A stretch of 64,000 nucleotides of DNA from Leucobacter muris (GCF_004028235.1 NZ_CP035037.1:3147983-3211982), one strand, 5' to 3'. Counted from the first letter of the stretch, positions 36,172 through 45,770 are shown. The notes: a model not told the origin generated them from the letters alone. Program-made: numbers and translations.

Positions 36172-36235
36172 ATGAGCACCCCCGACACCGCGCGGATATA
36201 TCGCGGGGTGGGCGGACCGGTGGGCGATCCTCGTC

Positions 36236-37339
36236 TCAGACCGCGACGACGAACTCCCGCACGATGCGCAGCACCTCGGGCAGGCTCTCGGCCTCCCCCA
36301 CCGAGACGCGCACGCCGTGGCCGGCGAACGGGCGCACGAGGGTGCCCGCCTCGGCGAACGCGGCGGCGAGCGCCTGCGCGCTGTCGACGCCGCCGCGATC
36401 CCGGCCCTCCGGCACCCACACGAAGTTGCCCTGCGCCTCGGGCACCGCGAGCCCGAGCTCGCGCAGACCCGCGGCGAGCGCGTCGCGCCGCCGCACGATC
36501 TCGGCGATGCGCTCGGCGTGCACGGCGCGGGCCCCGGGGGTCAGCGAGGCGAGCGCCGCGCTCTCGGCGACGCCGGTGACCGAGAGCGGGATGCCCACGC
36601 TCGCGGCGGACGACAGGATCGCGGGGTGGCCGACGCCGTAGCCGATGCGCAGCGCGGCGAGCCCGTAGGCCTTCGAGAAGGTGCGCAGCACGACGAGGTT
36701 GGGATGGTCGCGCAGCACGTCCTCGCCCCGCACGGCGTCGGGGGCGTCGACGAACTCCCGGTAGGCCTCGTCGAGCACTACGAGGGTGTCGGAGGGCACG
36801 CCCGCAATGAAGCGGTCGAAGTCGGATCGGCGGATCGCCGGGCCGGTGGGATTGTTGGGGGTGCACAGCAGGATCACGCGCGTGCGCTCGGTGATCGCCG
36901 CGGCGATCGCGTCGAGGTCGTGCTCGGCGCCCGCGGTCAGCGGCACCGCGACGCCGGTGGCGCCGGAGGCGAGGCCGAGCGAGGGGTAGGCCTCGAAGCT
37001 GGGCCAGGCGTAGAGGTACTCGTCGCCGGGGCCCGCCGCGGCGTGCACGAGCTGGTAGAGGATCGCGACGGATCCGGCCGCGAGGTGCACGTGGTCGAGG
37101 CTCACCCCGAACTCGCCCGCGAGCGCGGCCCGCAGCTCGGGCATCGCCGCCGGCGCGTAGCGGTTCGTCTCGAGCGCGCGCTGCGCCACGGCCTCGAGCA
37201 CCCCGGGAAGCGGGTCGAAGGGGTTCTCGTTGCTCGACAGCTTGAACCCCGGCCTCGTGGGCGTCGCACCCTGCCGGTAGGCGGGCATCGCGAGCACGTC
37301 GGGGCGGATGCGAACGGGAGGCGCAGCGTTTTCGCTCAT
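36236..37339 (-). CDS. pat: Histidinol-phosphate / aromatic amino acid aminotransferase family
   Basis: A 367-residue class I/II PLP-dependent aminotransferase. It has FKLSSNENPFDPLPGVLEAV, NRYAPAAMPELRAALA, the PLP-contact region LLCTPNNPTGPAI, VLDEAYREFVD, and the Schiff-base lysine in LRTFSKAYGLAALRIGYG. Aromatic aminotransferases (Pat) of actinobacteria and HisC share this layout, and no his genes are nearby, so I favour Pat. The ATG at 37339 has no ribosome binding site and follows a TAGACT element by 8 bases; a TTG three codons upstream is less likely. It lies just upstream of the bkd operon. Confidence 0.85.
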   Translation of the reverse strand: MSENAAPPVRIRPDVLAMPAYRQGATPTRPGFKLSSNENPFDPLPGVLEAVAQRALETNRYAPAAMPELRAALAGEFGVSLDHVHLAAGSVAILYQLVHAAAGPGDEYLYAWPSFEAYPSLGLASGATGVAVPLTAGAEHDLDAIAAAITERTRVILLCTPNNPTGPAIRRSDFDRFIAGVPSDTLVVLDEAYREFVDAPDAVRGEDVLRDHPNLVVLRTFSKAYGLAALRIGYGVGHPAILSSAASVGIPLSVTGVAESAALASLTPGARAVHAERIAEIVRRRDALAAGLRELGLAVPEAQGNFVWVPEGRDRGGVDSAQALAAAFAEAGTLVRPFAGHGVRVSVGEAESLPEVLRIVREFVVAV

Positions 37340-37347
37340 GGATCGCA

Positions 37348-37353
37348 AGTCTA
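37348..37353 (-). promoter_or_regulatory. Candidate -10 hexamer for the leaderless aminotransferase gene
   Basis: On the minus strand TAGACT ends 8 bases before the ATG. The same hexamer precedes the DUF6049 gene at 54335. Confidence 0.35.
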
Positions 37354-37409
37354 GTGAGCGGCTGCGGCCCTGCCCGCCGCGTCGCCGGTCGTCTCGGCCG
37401 CGGACGCCG

Positions 37410-38951
37410 TCACTGCCCGTCGAGGTCGGGGATCTCGGGCGGGTCCCACTGCAGGTCGGGCAACTCGATGGGAGTGGGCGTCGGCGCGGGCGCCGTCGGG
37501 ATGATCGGCTGCTCGGGCCGCGTGGGCGACGGGTCGGGATCGGGGATCCCGGAGCGCTCGGAGGGAGCGGGTGGCACGCACGCCATCACGACCGCGAGGG
37601 CGACCGAGACGGCCGCTGAAGCGATCGCGAAGCGCATCGGCGCGCGGGCCCCGGTCGCCTCCCCGGAGACGGCCGCGCCGAGCTGCCGCCGTCGCAGCAG
37701 CAGGGCGAACGCGGGGGGCGCGGCCAGTACGAGCGCGATCACGCCGAGCAGCGGCCAGAACCGGCCCGTCGCGTCGCCCGCGCCGAGCAGCGCCGCGAAG
37801 ACGGCCGCGAGCAGCGCGCAGCCCGCCCCGAGGCCGATGCGCCACCAGCCCCGCCGGGCGGCGCGCAGGCGGTGCTCGGCGAACTGCCGTGCCGCATCGC
37901 CCGCGCCATCGAGGGTGCGCGCCGCATCGGTCTCGGCGGCGGCCACGACGATGAGCTCGCCGGCCAGCAGCGCGAGCAGCGGCACCGGCAGCAGGCCGAG
38001 CGCCCCCGAGGCGAGCAGGGCGCCCATCAGCACCGGCCAGGCGGCCCCGACGAACACGAGTACCACCCCCGCCCGGGCCCACGGGGGCCTCGACCACGTC
38101 TGGCGCAGGAAGCCGCGCGGCGCCGAGCGGGTGGTGCCCACGAGCAGCTGGAACAGGTTCACGCAGATCGCGCCGAGCAGCGCGAACACCGCCGGGGGCA
38201 CCGCGATGGCGACGAGCAGCCACGCGGCGAGGGCCGCCACGAGCCGGGTGCGCTCCCACACGGCCGAGGTCATCGCGAACGCGGCCTCCCGCTGCTGCGG
38301 GTTCTGGGCGAGCACCCCGCTCAGCACCCGCATCGCCTGGGCGTCGGTGCGGGTGTGCACGTCGGAGGCGAGCAGCAGCAGGTCTTCATGCTCGGGGTCG
38401 ATCGCGAGCCCCTGCGCGACGAGGTGCGAGAGCTCGCCCTTGTCCGCGATCCCGCCGAGCATCTGGGCCGCCGCCGCGTAGACGCCGGCGTCGTGCGGGG
38501 CGAGCGCGACGGCCCGATGCACGTGCGCTCGGACGGGTTCGCGGTGGGACACGTCGCCGCGCGGCTCGGCGCGCAGCGCCCACGCCGAGAAGAGGTGCGC
38601 GGCGGGCATCTCGGGGGCGAGCGCGAGCGTCCGGTCGATGTGGGGGCGCGCGAGCCGCGGCTGCTCATCCCTGAGCTCGAGCGCCGCGAGAGTGAGGTGC
38701 GCTCTCACGCCGTCGGGGTGCAGGGCGAGCGCGCGCTCCGCGGCGCTGCGCCCCTCCTCGGGGTGCGAGCACCGGTACTCGGTCCACCCGAGTTCGGACC
38801 AGAGCGCTGCGCTGTCCGGGAACGCGGCGACGCCGCGCCGCAGCTCGGCGGCCGCCTCCTCGGCCCGCCCGAAATCCCAGAGCGCCGCGGCGCGCCGCAG
38901 ATACCCGTTCGGATCCTCATCGGCGGACGCACCCGAAGGCTCCCGGCTCAC
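37410..38951 (-). CDS. TPR-repeat membrane protein, third gene of an AAA+/TPR operon
   Basis: A 513-residue protein. The N-terminal half (about 12-215) is built of TPR-like helical pairs (YLRRAAALWDFGRAEEAAAEL, AALWSELGWTEYRCSHPEEG, HLTLAALELRDEQPRLARPH). The C-terminal half has about six hydrophobic segments. The last 60 residues are proline-rich and look extracytoplasmic (PDPDPSPTRPEQPIIPTAP). It starts with a GTG that overlaps the preceding gene's TGA by four bases (GTGA). It is a paralogue of that gene: both share the segment with VLSGVLAQNPQQREAAF / LLAGVLADNPVQRSVA before the first membrane helix. Function unknown. The operon suggests a membrane assembly served by the AAA+ protein. Confidence 0.75.
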   Translation of the reverse strand: MSREPSGASADEDPNGYLRRAAALWDFGRAEEAAAELRRGVAAFPDSAALWSELGWTEYRCSHPEEGRSAAERALALHPDGVRAHLTLAALELRDEQPRLARPHIDRTLALAPEMPAAHLFSAWALRAEPRGDVSHREPVRAHVHRAVALAPHDAGVYAAAAQMLGGIADKGELSHLVAQGLAIDPEHEDLLLLASDVHTRTDAQAMRVLSGVLAQNPQQREAAFAMTSAVWERTRLVAALAAWLLVAIAVPPAVFALLGAICVNLFQLLVGTTRSAPRGFLRQTWSRPPWARAGVVLVFVGAAWPVLMGALLASGALGLLPVPLLALLAGELIVVAAAETDAARTLDGAGDAARQFAEHRLRAARRGWWRIGLGAGCALLAAVFAALLGAGDATGRFWPLLGVIALVLAAPPAFALLLRRRQLGAAVSGEATGARAPMRFAIASAAVSVALAVVMACVPPAPSERSGIPDPDPSPTRPEQPIIPTAPAPTPTPIELPDLQWDPPEIPDLDGQ

Positions 38952-40686
38952 GGAACCTCCGCGCCGTCGATCGGGGCCGCGCCGCCCTGGCCCTGCGGCT
39001 GCTGGTTGCGCTGGCGGATCTCCTCGAGCGAGCGGCTCATCCGCTCGATCGCGTCGTCGTCGGGCAGCGAGCTGCGCCGCTCCTCCATCTCCTGCTGCAG
39101 CTTCTGAGTGCGCTCGCGCATCTCGAGCTCCATGGGGGTCGGCGGCGGATCGAACTCGGCGGCGTGCCGGTCGGCGAGCAGCCACGCACCGGCGATCCCC
39201 GCCGCCGCGCAGGCCAGCGCGGCGAGCACGAGCCACGGCGAGGTGCGCGCCGATCCGCGTCGGAGGGAGAGCACCCGGCCCGCGCGCAGCAGCAGGGTCA
39301 CGAGGGGCGGCACGGCGAACGCCGCGGCCACCGCGGCGAGCAGGCCCGCGGCCTCGGGCCGCATCTCGATCGGCTTCGCGTACACCGGCATGAGCGCGAG
39401 CAGCACCGCGACGCCGACCCGGGCGAGGCCCCACCACCCGTTGCGCAGCTCCTGCCGCGCCGCGGCCAGCCCCTCGTCGTCGCGGGGGAACAGCCCCGTG
39501 CGCTGCTCGGAGCGGAACCGCGCGAACACGAACAGCACCTCCGCGATCATCAGCAGCCACGCCGTGAAGCCGATGCCCATCGTGACGCCGCCGATGTAGC
39601 TGCCCTGCATCTCGAGGTGGCGCTCGCCGGACCGCACGCCGAGCGTCAGCGCCCACAGCAGCGTGCCGAGACCGCCGACGGCGGCGAGCGCGAAGCCGAT
39701 CCACACCCACCACACCGGCGCGTAGAGTCTGCGCATGAAGCGCTTGGGCAACCCCCGCGTGCGAATGGTGAAGAGCAGCACGAACCACGCCATCGGCAGC
39801 ACCAGCATCGCTTCGGCGAACTTGACCTGAGAGCGTCGACTGCCGGGCGAGGGCTCGCCGAACACGAGATAGGCGAACACCGACAGCATCGCGAGCATCC
39901 AGAGCGCGAGGCCCGCGAGCAGCTGCGTGCGGCCCCAGACCCGGTCGCTGATCTCCCGCGCGACGGAGCGCTGCACGGGGTTGTCGGCGAGCACCCCCGC
40001 CAGCAGCCGCAGGGCGGCGGCCTCGTGCGCGGCGCCCATGCCGCCGATGCGCGGACTCGCCTGCCCCGCCCGCTCGCTCTCGCGCTCGGCGGCGAGCGCC
40101 TCAGGCTCTCGGCGTCGGGATCGAGCGCGAGCGCGCGGTCGAGGGTCTCGGAGGCGGCGGCAGAGTCGCCGAGCTCGCGCAGCATGACCGTAGTGCGGCG
40201 CAGCGTCTCGACGTCTTCGGGCGCGAGCTGCAGGGCGCGGTCGAGGCAGGAGCGGGCCTCGCCGCGCCGCTGCCGCTTCTCCTTGCGCGGCCCGCGCGGG
40301 TCGGCGATCAGCGCCCGCGCCGCGTTCAGGTGCGAGACCGGCCAGTCGGGATACGACTGCTGCAGCTCGCGGGCGTAGGCGAGGCCCTCGTCGGCGCGGC
40401 CGTCGGCGATGGTCGCCTCGCACAGCGTGTTCAGGGCTCGGGGGTCGCCCGGTCGCACCGCCAGGGTGCGGTGCGCGAGCTGCTCGGCCTGCTGCGGCTG
40501 CCCGGCGAAAAACAGCTGCCAGCCCAGATACCCGAGCAGCTCGGAGTCGTCGGGGAACTCGGCGAGGCCGCGCCTGAGCTCGGCGATGGCGTCGTCGACG
40601 CGGCCGAAGCCCACGAGCGCCTCGGCCCGCTCGAAGAAGCCGGCGGCCGTCTGCGCCTCGGCCGCTCCTCCCGGGGGCGCCTCCAT
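38948..40686 (-). pseudogene. TPR-repeat membrane protein interrupted by a one-base frameshift
   Basis: The start at 40686 (MEAPPGGAAEAQ) opens a TPR domain of about 195 codons, up to ALDPDAESL. The frame then changes: the continuation EALAAERESERAG, the shared paralogue segment and about five membrane helices plus a C-terminal coiled-coil-like tail (LEMRERTQKLQQEMEERR) are in another frame that ends at 38948. The join is at about 40102, where one G appears to be missing (CTG-AGG for CTG-GAG). No slippery heptamer is visible. A separate downstream start at 40039 (MGAAHEAAAL) is conceivable. It is either a real inactivating mutation or a sequencing error. Restored length would be about 579 residues. 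It overlaps the AAA+ gene by one base (TGATG). Confidence 0.75.
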
Positions 40687-42062
40687 CAGAATCGCTTGTA
40701 CTGCTTGAGCAGCTGCACGAGGTCGTCGTAGCGGCCATCGGTGTTCGCGTAGTTGGCGACGTTGCGCGCGCTGTCGAGCCAGGGCCCGATCGACGGTTTC
40801 ACCTCTTTCAGGGCGCGGTTCGTGTCGCCCATCGAGACCGGCTGCACCGCCCCCGACTTGATGGATGCGGCGAGCGCCTTCTCGGCCGCCGTGTCGCACA
40901 GGTGCTTGAGATCGGCGCCCGAGAAGCCCTCGGTCTTGCGCACGAGCACGGGGAGGTCGATGCCCTGGATGGGCCGCTGCTCGAGGTGGCTGCGCAGGAT
41001 CGCCTCCCGCGCCGGCGCGTCGGGCGGGGAGACGAGCACCATGCGGTCGAAGCGCCCGGGGCGCAGCAGCGCCGCGTCGACGTCCCAGGGCATGTTGGTG
41101 GCCGCGAGCACGAACAGGCCGTCGTTGTCGCTGCCCACGCCGTCCATCTCCATGAGCAGCTGGTTGACGAGGTTGCGCAGCCACTGCGAGCCCTGCGAGC
41201 TGCGCTTGCCGCCCACCGCGTCGATCTCGTCGAGGAAGAGCACGGCGGGCGCCTTCTGGCGGGCCTCGGTGAAGGTCTTGTGGATGTTGCCCTCGCTCTC
41301 GCCCATCCACTTGCTCAGCACGTCGGCGAGGGTGACCGAGATGAAGTGCGCGCCGAGCTCGCCCGCGATCGCGCGCGCCAGGTAGGTCTTGCCGCAGCCG
41401 GGCGGGCCGTAGAGCAGCAGGCCGCCGCCCAGGCTCTTCTTGAACGCCTTGGCGATCTCGGGGTGCGCGATCGGGTCGAGGAACGTCTCGCGGATGCGCT
41501 GCTTCACCTGCACCAGGCCGCCGACGTCGGAGAGCCGCATCGTCTCGCGGCTGACCTCGACGGGCAGCGAGCCGTCGGGCGCCTCGGAGACGCCCACGTC
41601 GATCGTGCCGTCGGGGTTCTGGCTCGCCTGCTCGACGATGAACGGCGGCGGCAGCGGATTCTCGAACTGGTTCTCGAGCTGACGCCAGTCGACCCCCGGC
41701 CCGGTCGCCTCGCCGGGCGCGCCCGCCCGCGCGTCGGGGGGCGAGTCGCCCTGTCCGTGCGGCTGATACGGCTGCGGCCGGGGCGTCTCGGTCGTGTAGG
41801 CGGCGTGCTCGGGCGGCGACGAGGCGCCGTCCGCTCCCTCGCCCGGGGCGGTGTCGGACGGCGCCTCGCCGGTCAACCGATCGACGAGGGCGCGCGCACC
41901 CGCGTGCCCGGGCGCCTTCGAGAGCACCACCATGGCCTGCCCCAGCCCCTCGTCGCGCCGCCCCGCCTCGGCCAGTCGCTCGGCGTAGAGCGCGCGCAGC
42001 TCGGGGTCTTCGGGGGAGGCTGCCACCGCGGCGGCCAGACTGTTCAGCAGTGCGTCAGACAT
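40686..42062 (-). CDS. AAA+ ATPase with N-terminal TPR-like region
   Basis: A 458-residue ATPase of the classical AAA clade (FtsH/Cdc48-like module, single ring). Walker A is GPPGCGKT at 219-226, Walker B LFLDEID ends at 281, a pore-loop candidate is KWMG at 251-254, and the second region of homology is ATNMPWDVDAALLRPGRFD with Arg336 and Arg339. Residues 1-62 look like a TPR pair, followed by a disordered proline/glycine-rich linker to about 130. No protease domain or membrane segment is present. It heads an operon with two TPR-membrane proteins, so it probably remodels or extracts partners bound to them. The exact system is not known to me. Confidence 0.85.
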   Translation of the reverse strand: MSDALLNSLAAAVAASPEDPELRALYAERLAEAGRRDEGLGQAMVVLSKAPGHAGARALVDRLTGEAPSDTAPGEGADGASSPPEHAAYTTETPRPQPYQPHGQGDSPPDARAGAPGEATGPGVDWRQLENQFENPLPPPFIVEQASQNPDGTIDVGVSEAPDGSLPVEVSRETMRLSDVGGLVQVKQRIRETFLDPIAHPEIAKAFKKSLGGGLLLYGPPGCGKTYLARAIAGELGAHFISVTLADVLSKWMGESEGNIHKTFTEARQKAPAVLFLDEIDAVGGKRSSQGSQWLRNLVNQLLMEMDGVGSDNDGLFVLAATNMPWDVDAALLRPGRFDRMVLVSPPDAPAREAILRSHLEQRPIQGIDLPVLVRKTEGFSGADLKHLCDTAAEKALAASIKSGAVQPVSMGDTNRALKEVKPSIGPWLDSARNVANYANTDGRYDDLVQLLKQYKRF

Positions 42063-42168
42063 GGTTCGATGCTACCCGCGGCCTCCCACATGCACGGGGC
42101 GGCGACCCCGCTCGGATGCGGTCGCCGTCGCTGAGGCGGCGCGCAGCCGAGGCTACCACACTGGAGTC

Positions 42169-42576
42169 ATGAGATCCGTGATCCGAGTGCTCGTCAGCGC
42201 GTTCGCGCTGTGGCTCACCACGCTCATCGTGGGCGGCAGCGGCCGCCACGGGGTGTGGATCGAGCCGATCAGCGGCGACGACTACTCGCCGCTCGTCACC
42301 GTGCTGCTCGTTGCGCTCGTCTTCGGGCTCGTCAACGGCACCCTCGGCCGCGTGCTGCGATTCCTCTCGACGCCGCTCTACATCCTCACGCTCGGGCTGT
42401 TCGGCCTCATCGTCAACGGCGCGATGTTCGCCGCGGTGGCCTGGCTCTCCGACATCGCCGGTTTCGGCCTGCGCATCGAGACGTTCTGGTGGGGCGTGCT
42501 CGCGGCACTCGTCATGTCGATCCTCTCCGGGATCATGAACGGGCTGCTCGGCAGCAGCAAGAAGAAGGATCGCTGA
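42169..42576 (+). CDS. Phage holin family protein (PF04020-like 4-TM membrane protein)
   Basis: A 135-residue protein with four hydrophobic segments (VLVSAFALWLTTLIVGG, LVTVLLVALVFGLVNGTLG, LYILTLGLFGLIVNGAMFAAVAWL, WWGVLAALVMSILSGIMNGLLG) and a lysine-rich end SSKKKDR. The spacing and the GLVNGTLGRVLRFLSTPLYILTLGLFGLIVNG block match the widespread chromosomal holin-superfamily-IV proteins. No other phage gene is near, so this is a housekeeping membrane protein of unknown role. Confidence 0.82.
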   Translation: MRSVIRVLVSAFALWLTTLIVGGSGRHGVWIEPISGDDYSPLVTVLLVALVFGLVNGTLGRVLRFLSTPLYILTLGLFGLIVNGAMFAAVAWLSDIAGFGLRIETFWWGVLAALVMSILSGIMNGLLGSSKKKDR

Positions 42577-42666
42577 TCGCCGAGCCCGATGCGGCGCGGC
42601 CGGCACGGTCGGCACCCCGAGCGAACGCGACCTGAATTCTCGCCGCGCATTCGGCAGACTGGGGGC

Positions 42667-43164
42667 ATGAGCACCGTCGATCCGATCCGCCCCTTCCGCA
42701 TCAGCTTCGTCTGCTCCGGCAACATCTGCCGCTCCCCCATGGGCGAGGTGGTGCTCCGCTCGCTGGCCGAACAGGCCGGCCTCGGCGAGCGCTTCGTCGT
42801 CACCTCGCGCGGCACCCACGGCTACCACGTCGGCGACCCCGCCGATCCGCGCACCCTCGTCGCGCTCGCCGAGTGCGGCTACGACGGCAGCGCCCATCGC
42901 GCGGCCCAGGTCTCCCCCGCCGACATCGAGCAGCACGACCTGCTGATCGCCCTCGACCGCGGCCACGAGCGCAGGCTGCGCTCGCTCGGCGCCGATCCGC
43001 GGCGGCTCTCGCTGCTCACGGCGTTCGATCCCGAACGCCCCGCCGACCCCGACGTGTTCGACCCCTACTACTCCGACCAGCACTCGTTCGACGAGGTGCT
43101 CGCGCAGGTCGAGCGCAGCAGCGCGGTGCTGCTCGATCGCCTCGTCGCCCGCATGGAAGAATAG
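42667..43164 (+). CDS. Low-molecular-weight protein-tyrosine phosphatase
   Basis: A 165-residue phosphatase. The P-loop VCSGNICRSP has Cys16 as nucleophile and Arg22, and the general-acid loop DPYY begins at Asp132. Both catalytic elements are intact and length is normal. The ATG at 42667 lies six bases after CAGACT and has no clear ribosome binding site. It removes phosphate from tyrosine residues of proteins or acts on small phosphoesters; the partner kinase is not in the window. Confidence 0.92.
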   Translation: MSTVDPIRPFRISFVCSGNICRSPMGEVVLRSLAEQAGLGERFVVTSRGTHGYHVGDPADPRTLVALAECGYDGSAHRAAQVSPADIEQHDLLIALDRGHERRLRSLGADPRRLSLLTAFDPERPADPDVFDPYYSDQHSFDEVLAQVERSSAVLLDRLVARMEE

Positions 43165-43222
43165 GGGCCAGGGCGTGCCCGGCAAACCCTGGCCCGCGAT
43201 CCCGAACCACCGAGAGGCACCC

Positions 43223-44608
43223 ATGACCCCGCTCCCCCCGCAGCCCATCAGCCCCCTCGACGGCCGCTACCGCGCCGCGGTCGCCGACCTCGGCGACACC
43301 CTCTCCGAGGCGGGGCTCAACAAGGCTCGGGTGCACGTCGAGGTCGAGTGGCTCGCCTACCTCACCGAGCACTCGCTGCTCGGGGCGACTCCGCTGCCCG
43401 CCGCCGAGCTGCAGGCGCTGCGCGACTGGGCCGCGAACTTCGGCCAGGCCGAGATCGATCAGCTCGCCGAGACCGAGCGCACCACCCAGCACGACGTGAA
43501 GGCTGTCGAGTACCTCGTCCGCGGCAAGCTCGACGAGCTCGACCTCGGCCGCCTCGCCGAGCTCACCCACGTGTGCTGCACGAGCGAGGACATCAACAAC
43601 CTCTCCTACGCCCTCACCGTGAAGCAGGCGATCGCCGACGTGTGGCGCCCCCGCTTCGAGAAGGTCATCGCCGAGCTCGCCCGCCAGGCCGAGCAGTACC
43701 GCGAGCTGCCCATGATGAGCCGCACCCACGGTCAGCCCGCCACCCCCACCACGCTCGGCAAGGAGCTCGGGGTGTTCGTGCACCGCCTCGAGCGCCAGCT
43801 CAACCAGATCGACGACGTCGAGTACCTCGGCAAGTTCTCGGGCGCCACGGGCACCTTCGCCGCCCACCTCGCCGCCGATCCCCGCACCGACTGGGCGCAG
43901 GTCTCGCAGCAGTTCGTCGAGGGCCTCGGGCTCGACTGGAACCCCCTCACCACCCAGATCGAATCGCACGACTGGCAGGCCGAGCTCTACACGCGCATCG
44001 CGCACGCCAACCGCATCCTGCACAACCTCGCGACCGACATCTGGAGCTACATCTCCATCGGCTACTTCCGCCAGATCCCCGTCGCCGGCGCCACCGGGTC
44101 GTCGACCATGCCCCACAAGGTCAACCCGATCCGCTTCGAGAACGCCGAGGCCAATCTCGAGCTCTCGAACGCGATCCTCGACTCCCTCGCCGCCACGCTC
44201 GTGACCAGCCGCTGGCAGCGCGACCTCACCGACTCCTCGGCGCAGCGCAACATCGGCGTCGGCCTCGGTCACTCCGTGCTGGCGCTCGACAACATCTTGC
44301 GCGGGCTCGGGCAGATCGACGCCGCCCCCGACGTGCTCGCGGCGGATCTCGACGCCAACTGGGAGGTGCTCGGCGAGGCGATCCAGACCGTGATCCGCGC
44401 CGAGGTGACCGCCGGCCGCTCATCCATCAAGGATCCGTACGCCGCGCTCAAGGAGCTCACCCGCGGCCGCCGCATCGGCCAGGCCGAGCTCGTCGAGTTC
44501 GTGCAGGGCCTCGAGATCGGTGACGAGGCCAAGCAGCGGCTGCTCGCGCTGACGCCCGCGACCTACGTCGGCGACGCCGCGCGCCTGCTCGACTACCTGC
44601 AGCGCTGA
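43223..44608 (+). CDS. purB: Adenylosuccinate lyase
   Basis: A 461-residue fumarase/aspartase superfamily enzyme for two steps of purine synthesis (SAICAR to AICAR, adenylosuccinate to AMP). The N-terminus ISPLDGRYRAAVADL, HDVKAVEYLVRGKL, TSEDINNLSYALTV, MMSRTHGQPATPTTLGKE and the signature GSSTMPHKVNPIRFENAE are all present and follow the E. coli-type PurB. GAGAGG stands 6 bases before the ATG at 43223. A strong hairpin follows the gene. Confidence 0.97.
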   Translation: MTPLPPQPISPLDGRYRAAVADLGDTLSEAGLNKARVHVEVEWLAYLTEHSLLGATPLPAAELQALRDWAANFGQAEIDQLAETERTTQHDVKAVEYLVRGKLDELDLGRLAELTHVCCTSEDINNLSYALTVKQAIADVWRPRFEKVIAELARQAEQYRELPMMSRTHGQPATPTTLGKELGVFVHRLERQLNQIDDVEYLGKFSGATGTFAAHLAADPRTDWAQVSQQFVEGLGLDWNPLTTQIESHDWQAELYTRIAHANRILHNLATDIWSYISIGYFRQIPVAGATGSSTMPHKVNPIRFENAEANLELSNAILDSLAATLVTSRWQRDLTDSSAQRNIGVGLGHSVLALDNILRGLGQIDAAPDVLAADLDANWEVLGEAIQTVIRAEVTAGRSSIKDPYAALKELTRGRRIGQAELVEFVQGLEIGDEAKQRLLALTPATYVGDAARLLDYLQR

Positions 44609-44650
44609 GTCGCGCGGGCCGATCCGCGCGCTCAGCCCGCTTCGCATGCG

Positions 44651-44682
44651 CACCGCCCTCGCCGACCTCGGCGGGGGCGGTG
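44651..44682 (+). terminator. Hairpin terminator of purB
   Basis: Arms CACCGCCCTCGCCGA (44651-44665) and TCGGCGGGGGCGGTG (44668-44682) form a 15-bp stem with one mismatch and a very short loop, 43 bp after the purB stop. Confidence 0.75.
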
Positions 44683-44829
44683 CTCGTGTTGCGGGGCATG
44701 GAGCCGAGCGCTCTGACACCGTGAGCCGCCGGCGCCTCGATGCCGCGAAGCTGCTCCCGCAGGCCCCGGGCCCCTTGGCGCTTCTCGAGGAGATGTGCCA
44801 GAGTGGAAACATCCGATGAAAGGACCTCC

Positions 44830-45684
44830 GTGCCCGAGAACACCCCGGCCGTCTACCGCTTCGCACGCCAGCGCGTGCGCCACCGCTTCACCGCCCGCGA
44901 GGTGACCGTGACGGCGGTGAGCTCCCCCGTCGAACCCTTCATCCGCGTCACGCTCTCGGGCCCCGACCTGCACGACTTCGTGTCGGACGGGCCCGCGGAT
45001 CACGCTCGGCTCTTCTTCCCCCACCCCCTCACGGGCGAGCTCGTGGCGCCGACCCCGGTCGGTCCCGGCGAGGACGGGATCGTGCGCCCGGAGGCGCCCA
45101 TGTTCCCCCGCGACTTCACGCCGCTCAACCTGCGCACCGATCCCGAGACCGGTCTGCGGGCGTTCGACGTCGACTTCCTGCAGCACCCCGATCCCGGCCC
45201 GGCCTCCGCCTGGGCCGCCGCCGCGAAGCCGGGCGATCGACTCGTGGTGGTCGGTCCGCGCGGCTCGGCGACCGCCCCGCAGGGAGCGGATCGGCTGCTG
45301 CTGATCGTCGACCCCTCGGCCCTGCCCGCCGCGGCTCGCTGGATCGCCGAGGTGCCCGAGCGCACCGAGATCGAGGTCGTCGCCGACGCCTCACCCGCCG
45401 ACCTCGACTGGATCGAGCAGTACCTGCGCGAGCAGGGCGGCCGAGAGGTCGCGGTGACCGAGGCGTTCGGCACCCTCGCCGACGCCGCGGCCGACGCCGG
45501 CATCGACGAGGGCACGTTCCTCTTCGCGGCCGGCGAGGCCACCCGCCTCATCCCCCTGCGCCGTCTGGTGAAGTACGAGTACGGCGTGCCCCGCGAGCAG
45601 TACGCGCTCAGCGGCTACTGGAAGCGCGGCATGGCGAACTTCGACCACCACGCCCCCATCGATCCCGAGGATCCCGAGGAGTGA
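44830..45684 (+). CDS. Siderophore-interacting protein (ferric-siderophore reductase, SIP family)
   Basis: A 284-residue flavoprotein of the ViuB/SIP family. The N-terminal FAD-binding part reads VTVTAVSSPVEPFIRVTLSGPDLHDF, then DHARLFFP and FTPLNLRTDPETGLRAFDVDFLQH. The C-terminal NAD(P)-binding part ends with LFAAGEATRLIPLRRLVKYEYGVPREQYALSGYWKRGM. I chose the GTG at 44830 because AAAGGA precedes it. It reduces ferric siderophores in the cytoplasm to release iron. No siderophore transport or synthesis genes are adjacent. Confidence 0.9.
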   Translation: MPENTPAVYRFARQRVRHRFTAREVTVTAVSSPVEPFIRVTLSGPDLHDFVSDGPADHARLFFPHPLTGELVAPTPVGPGEDGIVRPEAPMFPRDFTPLNLRTDPETGLRAFDVDFLQHPDPGPASAWAAAAKPGDRLVVVGPRGSATAPQGADRLLLIVDPSALPAAARWIAEVPERTEIEVVADASPADLDWIEQYLREQGGREVAVTEAFGTLADAAADAGIDEGTFLFAAGEATRLIPLRRLVKYEYGVPREQYALSGYWKRGMANFDHHAPIDPEDPEE

Positions 45685-45770
45685 CCCGCCGGGGCTCTCG
45701 CCGCTGACCCTCCACCGCGCTCGAGCGGGCTCTCGACGCCGGCTTCCCCGAGCCTGCTCCAGCCGGGGGC

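Noticed and set aside
40090..40115. Programmed ribosomal frameshift in the TPR gene
   Set aside because: No slippery heptamer or downstream pseudoknot is evident. A simple missing base explains the sequence better.
42169..42576. Prophage remnant suggested by the holin-like gene
   Set aside because: This holin family is a common chromosomal membrane protein in actinobacteria. No endolysin, integrase or attachment site is near.
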